The notes beneath the pieces are model-generated. The model saw only the letters and a program-made list of their open reading frames with translations. It was not told where the DNA came from and made no database searches. The position numbers and the translations under genes were made by a program. A stretch of 64,000 nt of DNA from Mesorhizobium sp. M1E.F.Ca.ET.045.02.1.1 (GTDB lineage: Bacteria > Pseudomonadota > Alphaproteobacteria > Rhizobiales > Rhizobiaceae): the NCBI RefSeq assembly GCF_003952485.1, contig NZ_CP034447.1, positions 434,001 to 498,000 of the forward strand. Direction: 5' to 3'. Below are positions 17,600-25,854 of the stretch, piece after piece (within the stretch, counting starts at the first letter, position 1; the number at the start of each line of letters is the position of its first letter).

Positions 17600-17617
17600 A
17601 CGCACCGGTCAGCCCAA
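17600..17617 (-). promoter_or_regulatory. Possible sigma-54 promoter of acdS
   Basis: On the minus strand TTGGGCTGACCGGTGCG has GG and GC with the required 10-base spacing about 35 bases before the acdS start, but matches the rest of the consensus poorly. No TGT-N10-ACA site was found upstream. A palindrome TTGTC-N5-GACAA occurs at 17693-17707. Confidence 0.3.
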
Positions 17618-17977
17618 GGGTGTGTGTGATCAAAGCCACCCGTCTTTCGAAGCGGGTGCAGAAGACGTTCATCGTTATTGCAGCACCGAGTTTGTCATTG
17701 CGACAAGCAGACCGCATCCGGCGTGCTGCGATGACTCTTATGTGCCTAATCGACCCAACACCCGCATCTCCTTGGCCTAAGGACAAACCGAATGTGGTCG
17801 CGTCCCACTGCCAAATACAGATCCCCTATATCGATCAGCTCAGTGATCAGAGGGTTACCAAAAGTGGTGTGGGCCTGAGCACTGATCATGTCATTCGCGC
17901 GTCAAAGCAGCAGCACATGCTGGGTAATTGACTTAGCTCGGACACAGCTGAAATTTCATTCCGCAGCTGATCAGAGT
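17618..17977. other. Intergenic region between acdS and the fdxB operon end
   Basis: About 360 bases. It contains the palindrome TTGTC-ATTGC-GACAA (17693-17707) that could be an operator, but no gene and no clear terminator. Confidence 0.4.
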
Positions 17978-18253
17978 TCAGACGACTGATACCCGAGCTT
18001 TCCTGGAACCATTGACATGCTGGCCCCTGTGGCGAGTTCCACGAGCGCGGCTAGACTGCCGGATCAGAAAGAGTAGGCGGCCGAAATAGCAGGCCTGAAG
18101 CAGCAGCGAACAGGCCAGCGTCGTGACGACTGCCACACGGGGCGAATGCGAAGCGAAGTAAACCATCGACGCATTGCTGCACAGGATCAGCCCCACAAGC
18201 CGACAAAAGATATGAAGTGTAACGCCGTTCTCCTGGTTTTTTCGCCAGATCAT
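17978..18253 (-). CDS. SyrA/ExoX-like exopolysaccharide repressor, small membrane protein
   Basis: A 91-residue protein with two hydrophobic segments (CRLVGLILCSNASMVYFA and VVTTLACSLLLQACYFGRLL) and a basic C-terminal tail. The second segment, of the form TL-CS-LLLQ--YF--LLFL, resembles SyrA/ExoX-type small inner-membrane regulators of exopolysaccharide synthesis in rhizobia. Its ATG overlaps the ferredoxin stop in ATGA, indicating translational coupling, so it should be made with the nif ferredoxin. Function is by family resemblance only. Confidence 0.6.
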   Translation of the reverse strand: MIWRKNQENGVTLHIFCRLVGLILCSNASMVYFASHSPRVAVVTTLACSLLLQACYFGRLLFLIRQSSRARGTRHRGQHVNGSRKARVSVV

Positions 18254-18567
18254 GTTGCGAGCTCGTCGGCCGCAACATGCGTCTGGCAGTTCTTGGGGCA
18301 GACGCGGCCGCAGGCTCCGCAGCCGATGCAGCGGCCGGCATCATCGACAACCATGATCATGCGATTGAGCTCGCCGTCGAAATCGTCGTCTTCGTCATCG
18401 CAGGGGCCGAGGATTTCACCCGCGTCATTGACACCGTGAAGATGCATGACATCGCGCGAGCAGACCTTGAAACAACGGCCGCAGCCGATGCAGGTCTTGC
18501 TATCGATGAAGGTCAGGTACGACGGCATCCAAATGGAGCCGTCACGGGTGGTGAATGTGCGCGTCAT
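18250..18567 (-). CDS. fdxB: Nif-specific 4Fe-4S ferredoxin (FdxB type)
   Basis: A 105-residue ferredoxin with two cluster motifs: CIGCGRCFKVC and CIGCGACGRVCPKNC, separated by a long acidic insert (DDEDDDFDGEL), which is the pattern of ferredoxin III in nif clusters. It likely supplies electrons for nitrogenase or cofactor assembly. The start ATG 18567 overlaps the upstream stop as ATGA; the longer frame adds non-conserved residues. It sits with CCE_0567-like and NifX-associated genes, a common nif neighbourhood. Confidence 0.9.
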   Translation of the reverse strand: MTRTFTTRDGSIWMPSYLTFIDSKTCIGCGRCFKVCSRDVMHLHGVNDAGEILGPCDDEDDDFDGELNRMIMVVDDAGRCIGCGACGRVCPKNCQTHVAADELAT

Positions 18568-18767
18568 CCTAAATTCTTCATTGAAGCGAGTTCTCTCTTG
18601 GCAACATCCAACTCGGCATAAACGGCGTGGGTTTTCTCGGCGACTTCCTGTATGTCGGCCCACTTGCCCGGCAGACCCTCGACAAGGTCCTGCAATGCCA
18701 TCTTGGCAATAGCTGCACGCAACTGGAGCTTTCGGACTTTATTCCTCATCTTATCTAGGTCTGACAT
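18564..18767 (-). CDS. CCE_0567-like small nif-cluster protein
   Basis: A 67-residue all-helical protein (MSDLDKMRNKVRKLQLRAAI ...) with a heptad-like pattern, matching the small Rop-like proteins (formerly DUF683) that accompany nifX and ferredoxin genes. AGGA stands upstream of ATG 18767. It overlaps fdxB by four bases. Its biochemical role is unknown to me. Confidence 0.8.
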   Translation of the reverse strand: MSDLDKMRNKVRKLQLRAAIAKMALQDLVEGLPGKWADIQEVAEKTHAVYAELDVAKRELASMKNLG

Positions 18768-18813
18768 AGATCCTTCCTGGAACAATGGTTTTCTTGATGC
18801 GCGCCATCTCGGG

Positions 18814-19242
18814 CTAGGCTTCAATGGCTGCAGTCGCATCGTCGACCAGTTTCGTACCGGCCTCAGCCAGTTTGCGGAAAGTCTCGAAGCCGAACCGGTG
18901 GACGTCTCGATAGAACGACCAACCGCCGGAAGCCCCCAGGGGTTTCATTCCGATTATTGGCGACGTCGACACGCCGGAGCGCTCCTCAATCGCAAGCGCC
19001 ACGGCGGTGTAAAACATGTCGAGCCTCCACAGCGCGTCCGAATCAGGATCGCCGATGAGAGGGGTCGCACATTGCTGTTCCTTGGTGATGATGAATTCGG
19101 CCAGCAGCTCGGCGTCCGAATTGCCTTCCCATAAGCCGAAGGAATCCTGAGTACGGATCAGCCGCAGAAGGCATTTGACGAACGGGCGAGCAAGGGCTTC
19201 TTCGTCCTTGTTGACATCAGGGCCAACCGGTGCATGAGGCAT
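18814..19242 (-). CDS. NifX-associated protein, first copy (DUF269)
   Basis: A 142-residue member of the NifX-associated family: FVKCLLRLIRTQDSFG, FIITKEQQ, GDPDSDALWRLD and [15 protein letters not shown] are all shared with the second copy at 29777-30256. Relative to that copy it lacks about ten residues before RDVHRFGFE (the [11 protein letters not shown] segment) and has diverged in between. Starts at 19242 or 19257 are both possible. It precedes the CCE_0567-like gene by 47 bases in the NifA-controlled unit that begins at the thioredoxin gene. It probably helps nitrogenase cofactor handling. Confidence 0.85.
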   Translation of the reverse strand: MPHAPVGPDVNKDEEALARPFVKCLLRLIRTQDSFGLWEGNSDAELLAEFIITKEQQCATPLIGDPDSDALWRLDMFYTAVALAIEERSGVSTSPIIGMKPLGASGGWSFYRDVHRFGFETFRKLAEAGTKLVDDATAAIEA

Positions 19243-19256
19243 TTCGTTGTTTCTCA

Positions 19257-19587
19257 TTTCAGTCTTCGTCTTCGAGAGACGATTTCCTTTTTCTGCGATG
19301 CCCACTCCGGGCCCACTTGCGTGGCCGACGAATGGCTTGGGCGGGCCAACCCCACGCAAGAGTGCCCCGTGGCCGACCTCGACATGTCCACGAGTGCGAG
19401 ACCTACGGCGCGAATTCGCGGCGCACATCGTCTGCGCCGCGATCCGACCGGTGGTCAACGCAATTGAAATCCAACCTGCCGCAAGCCGCCCGCCCTTGCT
19501 GCATCGACATACTTGCTGCGAAGCGAGCCTCGATGGGCGGATTGGCCAGTGTTCAATTCCAATTGTCATCCCCTTCGCGATCTTTGC
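19257..19587 (-). pseudogene. Possible nifX remnant
   Basis: Between the thioredoxin gene and the NifX-associated gene is 330 bases without an intact gene. One frame ends L-EDED-stop immediately before the NifX-associated start, exactly as the intact NifX ends (SFEDED-stop, 30271) before its own NifX-associated neighbour. The rest is not clearly recognisable, so the call rests on the tail and on gene order. Confidence 0.4.
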
Positions 19588-20745
19588 TCAGGAAGTGACT
19601 GCGTTTTGAGTTTCGAAAGCCTTATTTTGCGGAGCCACACAGATATCTGCGTGACAGGCGGGCTCACCCGTGTAGTTGGCCAGGGCTTGGAGCAACGGGG
19701 TGAGGTAGTGCTGTTTGGTGTGGTCCGGCATTGGCTCCGGGTGGTCCAGCGATTTGATTGCCACCTCGATCAGCTCGATCGCGCGATCCTTGTTGCCGCT
19801 CTCGTAATAATACTGAGCGACCGGGATGTACCAACGGAATTTAAGGGGCCCGTCGCCTTGCGGAGGATTAAGTTCCAGGATCTGTTCTGAGAGCTCGTTG
19901 CCCATCGCAAAGCGATCATCATGCGGAAGATGGGAGTTGTCGATCGTGGGATCGAAGAGTTGGTTCAGCGCCATGACCATCCAAGACATCGCTTCGAACT
20001 TTTTGTCGATCGCGTCCTCGACCAATTGGCGCATAAGCGGCAAGCCGGTTTTGATGTCGCGCAGCTTGTGAAGCACAAGATCCGCATGAATCTGCCGAAA
20101 ATGATAAGATTCTGGCATCACGGCGAGGCCTTCTTCGATGGCCAATAGTGCCGCTGTCCAATCCTCGTCCTGCATCGCCGGCCTAAGTTTGGCGTATATC
20201 GGCCGGGTCAGCGACCTTTCGCGCGCTATACTTTGGTTACGCGCGATTCGCTTTGCATCGGCGGCTTTCGCTTCATAGCTGCTGCGCCAGCTGCCGTTAA
20301 GGACTTTCGGCAAAACGTCATCGAGTTCCGCCGGGTGGCCGATAAAAGCGATGTGGCCGTCGCGGTCGACCACGAACGAGGTGGGAATCCCGATCGAAGA
20401 GCTGGGATCCATCCAGAGCTTGTTCATTTCGCCAGTGTAATCGAACGCGATACGATAATTCAGATTCAAGAACTTCTCGGTCAGCCAGGCATCCACCTTA
20501 GTACGTGCCTCGTCCGCGGTTGCAGCCCGTTCGCCAGCTGCGACTCCGATAATCTCAAATCCGCTGTCTGCATGTTTCTCCTGCAGTTCAACCAAATGCG
20601 GCATGGCCGTCACACATGGTCCGCACCAAGTCGCCCAAAATTCAACGAGGTAGACCTTGCCGGGCTTAAAGTTTTTGACGGGCTCGCCACGCAGCCAGTT
20701 CTCCACTTTGATCGGAGGAGCCGGGGACCCCATACGCAGTTCCAT
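19588..20745 (-). CDS. Thioredoxin-fold protein with TPR-like C-terminus
   Basis: A 385-residue cytosolic protein. Residues 1-150 form a TlpA/ResA-like redoxin domain with the active site FWATWCGPC and the cis-Pro region SSIGIPTSFVVD. No signal peptide is present, unlike TlpA. The C-terminal 230 residues are helical with TPR-like repeats (AALLAIEEGLAVMPES; YYESGNKDRAIELIEVAI). It likely acts as a thiol-disulfide reductase or chaperone for a partner. It is first in a unit leading to NifX-associated, CCE_0567-like and fdxB genes behind a strong NifA/sigma-54 promoter, so a role in protecting or maturing nitrogenase parts is inferred. A GTG at 20772 is an alternative start. Confidence 0.8.
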   Translation of the reverse strand: MELRMGSPAPPIKVENWLRGEPVKNFKPGKVYLVEFWATWCGPCVTAMPHLVELQEKHADSGFEIIGVAAGERAATADEARTKVDAWLTEKFLNLNYRIAFDYTGEMNKLWMDPSSSIGIPTSFVVDRDGHIAFIGHPAELDDVLPKVLNGSWRSSYEAKAADAKRIARNQSIARERSLTRPIYAKLRPAMQDEDWTAALLAIEEGLAVMPESYHFRQIHADLVLHKLRDIKTGLPLMRQLVEDAIDKKFEAMSWMVMALNQLFDPTIDNSHLPHDDRFAMGNELSEQILELNPPQGDGPLKFRWYIPVAQYYYESGNKDRAIELIEVAIKSLDHPEPMPDHTKQHYLTPLLQALANYTGEPACHADICVAPQNKAFETQNAVTS

Positions 20746-20896
20746 GATGTTCTTATCCAAAGCTACCCACACCTTTCGTGGCTTTTATGCGTAGTTGGTT
20801 CTCTGTCAGAATCGCAACACACGGATCAGGAGGCCATCGCTCGTCTTGCGCGTTTGCATGCGATTCAGCCCTCTCACAGTGTTGCCGCCCATCAAG

Positions 20897-20998
20897 CAGC
20901 AATGGGCGTGCCAACCCCTCTCAGCTCCGGTAAGCGGCGGGGAATGCTTTGAAAATTCTCCACGAGCCCAAACACGGCCGATTGTCGTGAACCTGACA
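20897..20998 (-). promoter_or_regulatory. NifA/sigma-54 promoter of the thioredoxin-fdxB operon
   Basis: On the minus strand TTGGCACGCCCATTGCT (20898-20914) matches the -24/-12 consensus with GG and GC 10 bases apart. About 80 bases upstream, TGT-CGTGAACCTG-ACA at 20983-20998 is a perfect NifA upstream activator site. Confidence 0.88.
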
Positions 20999-21919
20999 TG
21001 TCTTCTGCCGCTGTCGGGTTTCGCCCTCTTGAGCCAGCCGCTTTAGGACAGGTGAGAGCTTGGATGGCTCGCCTGTCATTAGACTGGCCGGCGTCCTCGA
21101 GCAGTGGCACTTTGGCGCCGGGTCGAAAGTGCGGGGCGGCTTGGTCCTCGTGCCGCCACCGCCGCGTGTGGATCCTTGCCTCGTGGACATAAATCACCAC
21201 GCGGCTGGCAAGTCGGCGGCATTGGGCTCAATCAGCGCGGCGTTGAGCCCCGACAGAACATAATGCTGCACCAATGTATCGGATGCCCTTCGCTGCCTCC
21301 ACTTCTGCAGCCAGGCGTCGAGCGACGCTACCTGCCCACGTTCGAGCGCGACTGCAGTAATCTGCGCCGCCGGATAGCCAGCCGCCATTAGAAGGTACGA
21401 TTGGGTCGGATAGGCATTCTGCCAGCAAATGAGGTCCGCTGTATTTCCTCGCGATGGATCACAGGCGTTGTCGGGTGATCGGGCACTATGCAAGGCGCGT
21501 CACGCTGACTAGCGCCTCGAACCACACCGGTAAAGACGGCGAGGCTAACACGACGGATATCGCAAGATCCCTTGAAATGTCTCGTTCCCCCGGCGGAGCG
21601 CGTCCAGCTCACCTTGCGGGCGTACCAGCGCCGAATGGGTACGCACGACGTCAACCTGCCTTTGGGCCCAGAGCCTCCTTGCCCTAGCCGCATGTGCCCC
21701 GGCTGGTCGAGAATTTCTGGTCGTCGAGCAGTAGAACTCTTTCACATGATGGCGAATGCGCGGCGTCCAGTGGGAGAACACCTCGGCATAAAGAGCGTTA
21801 CTTCCCGGGCCGACGGTGGTGAAGCATAGCGCCCCGGTCGGAGCTATTTGCCTGAGGGGCGGAGGTCCTCTTGCGCAAAAGACACGTCCTCCCAATCCGC
21901 AAGCGGTCCTGTTCGGCGC
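20999..21919. other. Gap with a possible gene remnant
   Basis: No intact gene recognised. A minus-strand frame near 21194-21440 has protein-like composition (for example YLLMAAGYPAAQ and WLQKWRQRRASDTLVQHYVL) and ends in a stop at 21194, which may be the tail of a lost gene of unknown family. Confidence 0.35.
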
Positions 21920-22011
21920 TATCCGATGTCCGACAACGTCGGAGGCGTAACGTAGCTGAGCAAGATCTATCGCTTTGCCTCGAACGATTCTCATTTGGCA
22001 TGGCGCGTGCG
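21920..22011 (+). promoter_or_regulatory. Sigma-54 promoter with a half-mutated NifA site, upstream of acetoacetate decarboxylase
   Basis: TTGGCATGGCGCGTGCG at 21995-22011 has the GG-N10-GC spacing and good -24 match. Upstream, TAT-CCGATGTCCG-ACA (21920-21935) is one base from TGT-N10-ACA. The block 21905-22015 is homologous, in inverted orientation, to the promoter region of the asnB remnant at 46210-46310. Confidence 0.6.
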
Positions 22012-22336
22012 CGTTGATCCGCAAACCCCGCCATGAGGCGAAATCGGAGCTGGCCGCCACTCCACTTCCTCCTACCACGAGAGCAGACGGGAAGCAGCGC
22101 CTTCAAATGAGGAACAAAATCACTTTACCTCGAATCTTGCCTCTCGACTACAACCGGACCCATGGAACCGCGTCCGCGACCATACAATGAGTGCGCCCCG
22201 AGGCAATTGCCCAGCGCAAAATGGCTACGCGCGATCACGCCATGCATCCAGGCTAACGAAGGCACCTCGGAGAGCCTCGCCGCCATCATCGAGACCTATC
22301 TAAGCCCACTTGAGCCAGCACAAAGGAATTTCAAAC

Positions 22337-23122
22337 ATGCACCAAGATACCGTCCGTGGGAGAGCTTTCGCCATGCCCCTGACCAGCCCAGCCTACCCAC
22401 CCGGCCCATATCGCTTCAGCAACCGGGAGTATCTGATCATCACATATCGCACCGATCCGCAAAAACTGCGCGACCTTGTGCCGGAGCCGCTTCAGGTGTG
22501 CGAGCCTCTGGTCAAATTCGAGTTCATTCGCATGCCGGACTCGACGGGCTTCGGCGACTACACGGAAAGCGGACAGGTCATCCCTGTCTCCTTCTGGGGC
22601 CGCATGGGGAGCTACACCCACTGCATGTTTCTCGACGACCATCCGCCGACAGCGGGCGGACGCGAGTTGTGGGGCTTTCCCAAGAAGCTCGCCAGCCCAA
22701 CGCTCCGAACAGAGACGGACACGCTTGTTGGCACGCTGGACTACGGCCCGGTCCGCGTCGCGACGGGTACGATGGGCTACAAGCACCGGGCCGCGGACCT
22801 TGCGAGCGTTAAGGCCTCGCTCGCCGACCCGAACTTCCTCCTCAAAATCATCCCGCATGTCGACGGCACGCCGCGCATCTGCGAACTCGTGGAATACCAC
22901 CTGGAGGACATCGATCTGAGAGGCGCCTGGACCGGCCCGGCAGCCCTGAACCTCTGGTCGCATGCGCTTGCCCCCGTCGCCGAACTGCCGGTGCTGGAAG
23001 TAGTCTCGGCCGTACACCTCGTCGCCGATCTCACGCTCGCGCTCGGGAAGGTCGTCCACGACTATCTCGCGGAAGCCGAGCCTCGCCATCGGAAAGGAAG
23101 AAACCATGAACTTTCACAATGA
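22337..23122 (+). CDS. Acetoacetate decarboxylase-family protein
   Basis: A 261-residue protein of the acetoacetate decarboxylase fold. [12 protein letters not shown] matches the family region with the Schiff-base lysine pair (GFPKK), and the opening [16 protein letters not shown] is typical. Classical members split acetoacetate to acetone and CO2; homologues act on other beta-keto acids. ATG 22337 is chosen for the AAGGA nine bases upstream. It lies 325 bases after a sigma-54-type promoter and directly before a broken 3-hydroxybutyrate-dehydrogenase-like gene, suggesting a former ketone-body or poly-hydroxybutyrate-linked operon. Confidence 0.85.
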   Translation: MHQDTVRGRAFAMPLTSPAYPPGPYRFSNREYLIITYRTDPQKLRDLVPEPLQVCEPLVKFEFIRMPDSTGFGDYTESGQVIPVSFWGRMGSYTHCMFLDDHPPTAGGRELWGFPKKLASPTLRTETDTLVGTLDYGPVRVATGTMGYKHRAADLASVKASLADPNFLLKIIPHVDGTPRICELVEYHLEDIDLRGAWTGPAALNLWSHALAPVAELPVLEVVSAVHLVADLTLALGKVVHDYLAEAEPRHRKGRNHELSQ

Positions 23123-23149
23123 TATTTTGTTGAACCAGCGCGACGGGGA

Positions 23150-23460
23150 GCCGGTGGCCGGCTTATCGACAAGGTGGCGGTGATCGCCGAAGCCGCGAGC
23201 GGGGTCGGCAAGGAAAGCGCGGTTCGCCCGCGAGGGAGCAAGAGTGGTCCGCGGATCTTGATCACAGCGAAGTCCAACGACGGCGTCCGGGATCGATCGA
23301 TTGACGAAAAATGGTTGCCAGGGTGAGAGGCAGGTGGAACGCGGCTGATGCAGGCAATCGAAACCTTCGGGCGCCTCGATGTCCTGTCAGCAACGCCGGC
23401 GTCCAGAACGTAGCGCCGCTTGTCGAGTTCTGCCACAAGGCGCTTCCCGCCCGTGATAGG
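23150..23460 (+). pseudogene. Short-chain dehydrogenase (3-hydroxybutyrate dehydrogenase-like) remnant
   Basis: Fragments in different frames spell DKVAVI-EAASGVGKE (NAD-binding start TGAASGIGKE), REGARVV, ETFGRLDVL and SNAGVQNVAPLVEF, in the order found in 3-hydroxybutyrate dehydrogenases. Frameshifts and stops separate them and the C-terminal half is missing. It follows the acetoacetate decarboxylase gene by 28 bases. Confidence 0.75.
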
Positions 23461-24148
23461 CTCCATCTCAGGGGTGTCGGCGAACTCAATGTCACCAAAA
23501 TCAGTGTAAGGCTCGGCCTGCTGTTCGGCGTCTGCCTCAGAGGCAGACGCTCGCCCCTGTCGCCGATATCGCCGTAAAGACTCGGCCGGCAGGGAGGTGG
23601 ACTACGACCTACCTTGAACTTTGCTTTCTACCGTCGTCAGATGAAGCGAGCCGAAATGTTGCGCCGCGGTGCTGATGACAAAAATTCTCGGCGGCTCGAA
23701 CTTTACCTCTCGCGCCTCGACGAGGAGGTTGCACGAAAAGCGCGGCCTTGCCCACTCGTCATCACAAGAGCGACACGGGCCGACATGGCGGCCGAAACGC
23801 TCACCTCATGCGCAACCTGGTTAAGAAGCTGGCGCAAACGGGGCCGAGCGAGGCGGAACTCGAGGGGACGAGGATGAAACGCCCAAATCCTCAAAGAGAC
23901 GGCCCGCATCGAGAAAAGCCGTGCCTGCCGAGATCGGGCAAGGGCGGGTGGCCAACGCTACCCAGCCGTAGGGAAACCCGTGATCACGCTTTAGGCACCC
24001 AATAACGATAATGGAAAAATCTGCGCGAAACGGTCGCACCGGTATTGACATTAATTGACACACCCCGCGAACACTTGCATAAGCCACATAGCGGTAGTGA
24101 CTAGGTGCATGCCGCACCCAATTTTTTCCCTAGGGCGAGGTCTGATCT
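23461..24148. other. Intergenic region with a likely promoter for the next gene
   Basis: No gene recognised. Near 24045-24090 stands the direct repeat TTGACA-TTAA-TTGACA; the second copy followed 17 bases later by CATAAG could serve as a -35/-10 pair for the phosphoribosyltransferase gene. Confidence 0.4.
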
Positions 24149-24745
24149 ATGGCGGCACTGGCAAAATTCAGACCAGTTGATTCCAGCCAACACGACAAGG
24201 ACGAACTCCGCGAAATCGTCCGTGAGCGCTCTTTTCGATCCGGACGCTACACGCTCTCGTCGGGCATAGAGAGCGACATCTATTTCAATATGAAGCCTAC
24301 CATGATGATGGCGCGAGGCGCGCAACTTGCCGCTCTTGAGTTCCTAAAAATCGCTGAGCAAGTGAAAGCAGAGTACGTCGGCGGCCTTGAAATGGGAGCG
24401 GTCCCCGTAATCGGATCGATGGCAGCTGTCAGCTCGGCGATGAACAAACCCATAAACACGATCTTCGTTCGCAAGACTCCAAAGCCTCATGGCACAAGGG
24501 ACGTGATTGAAGGTCTTGGGCCCAAAGAAGATCTCGAGGGAAAAGTCGTCCTGATCGTTGACGACGTTGCCACAAGCGGCAAGTCGATATTGAAGGCGAT
24601 TGAAGAGGTTCGCCGCGTCGGGGGCATTGTAGGTGACGCTGCTTGCCTCGTGGACCGCGACGAGGGAGCTACGGCGCTGCTAGCCCAACATGGGGTCACG
24701 CTGCATTCCGTTCTGCATGCGAGCGAATTTGTGGAACGCCACTGA
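24149..24745 (+). CDS. pyrE: Orotate phosphoribosyltransferase-like protein
   Basis: A 198-residue phosphoribosyltransferase. The PRPP-binding motif [15 protein letters not shown] and the early [17 protein letters not shown] (LxSGxxSxxYxxxK) are those of orotate phosphoribosyltransferase, which makes orotidine monophosphate from orotate and PRPP. Because an essential housekeeping pyrE is expected elsewhere in the chromosome, this is probably an accessory copy; the surroundings give no pathway. The downstream small ORF overlaps its 3-prime end, suggesting co-translation. Confidence 0.82.
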   Translation: MAALAKFRPVDSSQHDKDELREIVRERSFRSGRYTLSSGIESDIYFNMKPTMMMARGAQLAALEFLKIAEQVKAEYVGGLEMGAVPVIGSMAAVSSAMNKPINTIFVRKTPKPHGTRDVIEGLGPKEDLEGKVVLIVDDVATSGKSILKAIEEVRRVGGIVGDAACLVDRDEGATALLAQHGVTLHSVLHASEFVERH

Positions 24746-25067
24746 CAATCTCATACAACGGCTTTCCGGCGACCTAGCCTTAGAGGACATTCCGCGGCTT
24801 TGCAGCGAGTGCAGGCGCCTCGCGAGTAAGGGCGACTGCCCTTGCCCATCCTCACTGCTTTTGGTGCAACATATGCTGGCTGCCGTTCACCAGCGGCTTG
24901 ACGCCATTGACCACCTTTCTGAGCAAGGCGCCATCAGACTGAAGGCCTTTACCGATTATCTGGCGACGGTCGTTCGAATAGCTTCAGAGCGCGGAGACGC
25001 GGCACCCTGGATCGATCTAGCCAGCCGGTTTAGCGCCCTTTTCGGTCCCGACGAGGTTGCCCATTAA
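24717..25067 (+). CDS. Hypothetical protein downstream of pyrE
   Basis: A 116-residue frame starting inside the end of the phosphoribosyltransferase gene (overlap 29 bases). Composition and helix pattern ([38 protein letters not shown]) look like real protein, with clustered cysteines near residues 25-41. I do not recognise the family. The overlap suggests translational coupling. Confidence 0.5.
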   Translation: MRANLWNATDNLIQRLSGDLALEDIPRLCSECRRLASKGDCPCPSSLLLVQHMLAAVHQRLDAIDHLSEQGAIRLKAFTDYLATVVRIASERGDAAPWIDLASRFSALFGPDEVAH

Positions 25068-25854
25068 TCTAGTGCTTATCGCTTTCCATGAACGAGCAGC
25101 CTCGGCGGCATCGCGTCATGGATCGCCAGCGGCATGCCGGCCCATGATGCGAGCGTAAAAGCGCCGAGCAGCCGGTGCTGAATCTCGGACGTGACGACGC
25201 CGATTGGCGCGATGCGCGTTGGCACGGGCCCTCGTGCCTAACCATGGTGCGTTCCCATTCCGCGGCATCATGCTCGCGATCCCGTCTGTGCCGTGCTCAA
25301 GCAAGCGAGCCCGAGCGAACCGCCCTGGGGTGCGGATTTAGACAATCGTTGGTGGAGTTGGCTGGCGAATTGGCGAGTTCGGCCTTTGGTTGGAAGACCG
25401 GCTTGCGGCGGGCCAACGAAACGGAATTGGCGACACTGGAGTATGCCTTCACTGGGGTCGCGTCCTTACGCTGTAACGCGACGGTCAGCGAAGCCGCGCG
25501 AGCGCCCCCTCGATAGCGCTGAGCGGGCGAGCGGCTTCGGGGCGGGCGCAGGGGCTGGGTAGACCGGGCCGGACTCACCTAACTCACCGGGTCCAGCCAC
25601 GACATGCATCGCCAAAGGCAAGGACCCTCCCCGCTGAGCGCGGGCTCAGCCATGGCCGCTGAGGCTACCGCACTCTTTCGAGTGAACGTAAGGACTTAAC
25701 GAGCGTAGGGGAAACGTCCGCAGAATATACGATGTGCCTCAGGGCCCGAGTGCTTATTCGGTCAAGATGATCTGGGCTAAGGCTCCCGCGTTCGCCGCAA
25801 CGAAGGCGTACATCATTCCCTGGATGCCACCGCCAATGAACAATAGTAGACCAG
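25068..25854. other. Gap between hypothetical gene and N-hydroxylase gene
   Basis: No intact gene recognised. It holds the second palindromic repeat and, at 25744-25860 on the minus strand, a short hydrophobic frame (LLLFIGGGIQGMMYAFVAAN) that could be the tail of a lost membrane protein. Confidence 0.4.
25489..25551. repeat. Palindromic GC-rich intergenic repeat, copy 2
   Basis: GCGAAGCCGCGCGAGCGCCC and GGGCGAGCGGCTTCGGGGC flank a centre with CTCGATAGCGC. It shares arms and centre with the element at 10387-10455. Confidence 0.55.

Noticed and set aside
21545..22078. 177-codon minus-strand ORF
   Set aside because: It runs through the duplicated promoter block and shares only that DNA with 46.2 kb, so it is a shadow of regulatory DNA.
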